A stretch of DNA of 43,793 nucleotides from Candidatus Bathyarchaeota archaeon (GTDB lineage: Archaea > Thermoproteota > Bathyarchaeia > 40CM-2-53-6 > RBG-13-38-9). The notes beneath the pieces were generated by a model. It was not told the DNA's origin. It searched no databases and worked only from the letters and a program-made list of their open reading frames with translations. Of this stretch, positions 41,229 to 43,793 are shown one piece after another; the first letter of the stretch is position 1, and each line of letters begins with the position of its first letter. The DNA is taken from positions 1 through 43,793 of the forward strand of contig JAOZGX010000012.1 in the NCBI GenBank assembly GCA_026015185.1, in the 5' to 3' direction. The translations under genes were made by a program, and so were the position numbers.

Positions 41229-42281
41229 TTAGTCAGATTTTTTGTTCCTCTCTTTATTACTGGTTAAATGATTCAGCTTAAGATCATAATATGAAATTGG
41301 ATGTTTAATTCCTTTACATGTCTCATCAGGATTGATACATAAGCCATGGGTTTTCAGAGTATCGCATTTTGGCGGTGTATATTTTATCCTGCCCCCTTTC
41401 ATTCCTGCAATATGCTCAATTTGATATAATGCCTTCTTCTCATCAAAATCCATGACTTCTTCAAAAATTTTGAGTACTTTATTCTCATCTAAACCAATAT
41501 TTATCAGAAAAGACGTTAAAGTAAATCTGCCCATGTGAGATAGATTTCCTCCTGACCTCAAGGTTTCGTTTAGACTCTTTATACAAGGAGGAAACGCATC
41601 TATGTTCATTTCTTCTGCTTTGAACTTTTTATAAATAGTACTTTGCAAATTCTTTGTGATTTCTTTTATCTCGTTAACTGTAGGTTGCAGCGAAGTTATC
41701 CCAACTCTTTTTTTCTTTAGATTCTCAAGAATTCTTCTTCTAACTTCTTCCTGTAAAAGTCTACAAATCTCCAGTCTTGAAATACTGACATATCCTTGAG
41801 AGAAATTTCTATTAACAAGTTTCCATCTGCTATCGATCATAGAGATTGAATTTCTTAGATAATCATTAAAAAATAACTCATAACTGTAAAGATTTTTGTT
41901 TAGATTATTTGTCTTCCTTAGATTCCACTTGAACGTCTTTTCAGCTATATCTATCACTTTATTGAAGTCAGATTCATTCCTTAAGATTTTTTGTGCTCTT
42001 TTGGATTCAGCTAGCGCATATCTATTTTTAACTCTTTCATTATCTACAAGATTAACTATCGCAAGCGCTATTGAAAAAGCTAGGAGCTCTACTTCATCAT
42101 TTGTCCACTCGGGTCGAATCTCTGTATATTCCAGTCCTTCTTTAATTCTATTTTTGGCTCTGTTGATAATCTCAGCATATTCTATATTTTCTAATTCATC
42201 AATTTCTAAGCCTAGGTCCTTAACGTACTTTACTGCTTCATCTATGAAAGGATATTTTACAAAGTCTTTCTTTGTGAACAT
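41229..42281 (-). CDS. priL: DNA primase large subunit
   Basis: 350 aa. The N-terminal helical domain (YPFIDEAVKYVKDLGLE, YTEIRPEWTNDEVELLAF) is followed by the C-terminal Fe-S domain with FPPCIKSLNETLRSGGNLSH, then CDTLKTHGLC and DETCKGIKHPISYY. The four cysteines of the primase [4Fe-4S] cluster are all kept. It partners PriS. It starts 10 nt after the pcna stop and ends 39 nt before priS. Confidence 0.93.
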   Translation of the reverse strand: MFTKKDFVKYPFIDEAVKYVKDLGLEIDELENIEYAEIINRAKNRIKEGLEYTEIRPEWTNDEVELLAFSIALAIVNLVDNERVKNRYALAESKRAQKILRNESDFNKVIDIAEKTFKWNLRKTNNLNKNLYSYELFFNDYLRNSISMIDSRWKLVNRNFSQGYVSISRLEICRLLQEEVRRRILENLKKKRVGITSLQPTVNEIKEITKNLQSTIYKKFKAEEMNIDAFPPCIKSLNETLRSGGNLSHMGRFTLTSFLINIGLDENKVLKIFEEVMDFDEKKALYQIEHIAGMKGGRIKYTPPKCDTLKTHGLCINPDETCKGIKHPISYYDLKLNHLTSNKERNKKSD

Positions 42282-42291
42282 TTTCGATTTT

Positions 42292-43047
42292 TTACTCTAC
42301 CTCTATTCTTGGAGCTAAATAATAAATCAAATTACCTTTATCAGGAATTTCGAATTCAATCTTTATTGGCATATTTGTTGAAAATTCTACCATCGCGGTC
42401 TCTGATAATAAAGATCCTGCTTTAACCATTTCAGCTAGATAGTTTAAATTATATGTGGCAATGGAATTCTCCTTTACATTTAAGTCAAGCAAGATGTCAC
42501 TATCTTTTTCAACTTCTATATTGACCCTGCTTAATTCCGAGCTGGACTTTACTACTAATTTATCGACGCTAGCTTCAAGTCTTACATGATCACTCACGGT
42601 TTGTGCATCTTCCATAATCTCTTTAAAATTCCTAATTGCTACCTTTATTGTACTGTTAAATTCTACTTTGGGCGTTGGTACTTCCTCTCCCGCTGGTGTC
42701 AGCGTAGGCATCGTGAATTTTTTCGTGATTTTTTTCTTAAGTATAAAATCAATTTCCTTTGTTTCTTCGTTGAAATTCATCTCAAGAGTCTCATCGCTTT
42801 TTATGCGTTTAATGAGTTTAAGCATAGACTCTATATTGACTCTGATTGTTGATGGTTTATCACATTGATATTCATCAAAGCCCGTCTTCTTCCATTCCAA
42901 GTCAACCATTGCAACATGTGAGGGATCCATAGCACGGAGTTTTATTCCATCTGCAGTAGCATTAAAATCAGCCTCTTCTATTAAAGCAGAAATCGCGGAA
43001 AGTAAGTTTTTCCATAATCTAGCATCACTCATACTAGCTTTGAACAT
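42292..43047 (-). CDS. pcna: Sliding clamp PCNA
   Basis: 251 aa, normal for one PCNA subunit. KNLLSAISALIEEADFNATADGIK and MDPSHVAMVDLEW mark the N-terminal domain; the C-terminal end LIYYLAPRIEVE is the clamp's partner-binding edge. It forms a ring that tethers polymerase, ligase and other PIP-box proteins to DNA. It is the first gene of the pcna-priL-priS-gins51 group, with 102 nt upstream that probably holds a promoter. Confidence 0.95.
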   Translation of the reverse strand: MFKASMSDARLWKNLLSAISALIEEADFNATADGIKLRAMDPSHVAMVDLEWKKTGFDEYQCDKPSTIRVNIESMLKLIKRIKSDETLEMNFNEETKEIDFILKKKITKKFTMPTLTPAGEEVPTPKVEFNSTIKVAIRNFKEIMEDAQTVSDHVRLEASVDKLVVKSSSELSRVNIEVEKDSDILLDLNVKENSIATYNLNYLAEMVKAGSLLSETAMVEFSTNMPIKIEFEIPDKGNLIYYLAPRIEVE

Positions 43048-43149
43048 ATTTAATATTCCATCCCATTTGAGAAATGAATAGCCAAATAATATTTTACTCT
43101 ATTAGTAAATTTATTACTTCTGGCAGAATAAATAATCGTCTTTATTACT

Positions 43150-43476
43150 TTAAGATAATTCTCTCCAAGTAGCACCACATCGAGTGCATCTAAAGAATTG
43201 AGTTGAAGACTCATCAGCGCCCCTTGTTTGAACAAGCCAATAGAAAGCCTCATTATTATCGCATTTTGGACAATCGGCCTTAGCTTTTGGTAGGGTAGTG
43301 ATCTTCTGCTCATCCTTTCCTATAACGACTATTTTTTCCTGATCTTGTTTAACGCTCGATATGATTTTTGATGCTTTTCTACTTTCGTAACCGCATTTTG
43401 GACATGCGAGCACGACTTTCTTCTCTTTCTGAGTCGGAGCTAGAACTGTTTTACATTTTGGGCAGAATTGCATCAT
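43150..43476 (-). CDS. tfs: Transcription factor S
   Basis: 108 aa. The N-terminal zinc ribbon is FCPKCKTVLAPTQ...LACPKCGYESRKA; the C-terminal TFIIS-type ribbon is DCPKCDNNEAFYWLVQTRGADESSTQFFRCTRCGATWRE, with the acidic D-E loop that reaches the RNA polymerase active site and triggers transcript cleavage. Length and order are those of archaeal TFS. It is followed by pcna after 102 nt. Confidence 0.94.
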   Translation of the reverse strand: MMQFCPKCKTVLAPTQKEKKVVLACPKCGYESRKASKIISSVKQDQEKIVVIGKDEQKITTLPKAKADCPKCDNNEAFYWLVQTRGADESSTQFFRCTRCGATWRELS

Positions 43477-43566
43477 CTAAAAAACATCCTATCTGCCATT
43501 AGTATTTCTGAGTTAAATTTAAACTTTGTTGGTAAAAATTGATAAAATGTCCTCAATTACATGAGA

Positions 43567-43793
43567 TTAATCATATAATTTTTTTATTAAGCGAAAATTT
43601 TTTAAGACAGAATTAGCAAGCAGTCGCGCAACTCTTAAGGGCTCGGGAATTGCTCCGTCAAGAGTAAATTTATCTAAAATTCTTTTTACCTCATCTTTTT
43701 CTAAACCGAGACTTCTTGTAAAAACCGTCTTTCCTGTTTTTATTTCAATTTTTTCTCTTTCACCGTTTCTTAGATAAATGTCAAATCTTTCTT
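43567..43793 (-). CDS. DUF99 (endonuclease dU-like) protein, C-terminal part
   Basis: The gene enters from the window edge; 74 residues are visible with a TAA stop at 43567. FTLDGAIPEPLRVARLLANSV matches the ending of archaeal DUF99 proteins (IPEPLRVAHLIAS), a family reported to include a deoxyuridine-specific endonuclease. One histidine of the usual motif is replaced by arginine (VAR for VAH). It lies 90 nt before tfs, a common archaeal neighbourhood. Only the end is visible, so the family call is provisional. Confidence 0.72.
   Translation of the reverse strand, partial: ERFDIYLRNGEREKIEIKTGKTVFTRSLGLEKDEVKRILDKFTLDGAIPEPLRVARLLANSVLKNFRLIKKLYD

Noticed and set aside
43050-43313. 87-codon minus-strand ORF overlapping tfs
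   Set aside because: It is a shifted frame of tfs; the zinc-ribbon frame is clearly the real one.
1-43793. Insertion sequences or integrase genes to explain the accessory half
   Set aside because: No transposase, integrase or paired terminal inverted repeats were found; the duplication is explained by unequal recombination.

Overview
The window is from an AT-rich archaeal genome. Archaea-only genes fix the domain: a replication/translation block of PCNA, PriL, PriS, a GINS subunit, L44e, S27e, aIF2-alpha and Nop10, plus transcription factor S, AglB (Stt3), CDP-archaeol synthase, a RadB-like protein and a Clp1-type kinase. Many genes start with TTG, and promoters are short TATA-type boxes. 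The mix of core genes with 4Fe-4S polyferredoxins, superoxide reductase and a PreA-like enzyme suggests an anaerobic or microaerophilic member of the Thermoproteota (TACK), perhaps Bathyarchaeia. The phylum is inferred from gene content and was not tested.

Positions 1 to about 22,000 are accessory. They hold the end of an Acr3 arsenite exporter and two ArsR repressors; a membrane-anchored monoheme c protein carrying a seven-bladed TolB-like propeller; a two-subunit CoA-transferase; and a GC-richer surface protein in which one domain is nested inside a homologue of itself. Next come a CcdA-type thiol transporter and a tandemly duplicated cassette: a twin-arginine-anchored Ig-like protein followed by a seven-helix NapH-type polyferredoxin, then a small unknown gene that is intact only after the second copy. 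After that lies a three-gene molybdenum hydroxylase operon whose small subunit carries a Tat signal and whose FAD subunit has four extra cysteines. It is followed by a CBS protein, a third Ig-like paralogue without a membrane anchor, UspA, UPF0147, a p27-type zinc ribbon, a DUF364-type protein, superoxide reductase with a DUF2769-type protein, small zinc-ribbon ORFs, a class I cytochrome c and NikR.

Positions about 22,400 to 43,793 are housekeeping: thymidylate kinase, an HD phosphohydrolase, a possible PAC4-like proteasome chaperone, an aminotransferase, Clp1, RadB, CarS, a PreA-like dihydropyrimidine/dihydroorotate dehydrogenase, an ABC ATPase broken by a frameshift, IleS, AglB with extra C-terminal Ig-like domains, then the reverse-strand cluster nop10 - aIF2-alpha - S27e - L44e - gins51 - priS - priL - pcna - tfs - DUF99.

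The most novel-looking part is 8,580 to 17,930: repeated Ig-like + polyferredoxin pairs beside a Tat-exported molybdenum hydroxylase, with c-type cytochromes and CcdA nearby. I read it as a possible extracytoplasmic electron-transfer island; that reading is inference. Other points to check are the nested domain (6127-6543), a 94-nt identical tract shared by the two cassette copies, the ABC ATPase frameshift, and aIF2-alpha, which has no standard start codon unless a six-G run is one base too long. I saw no rRNA, tRNA, CRISPR array or insertion sequence.
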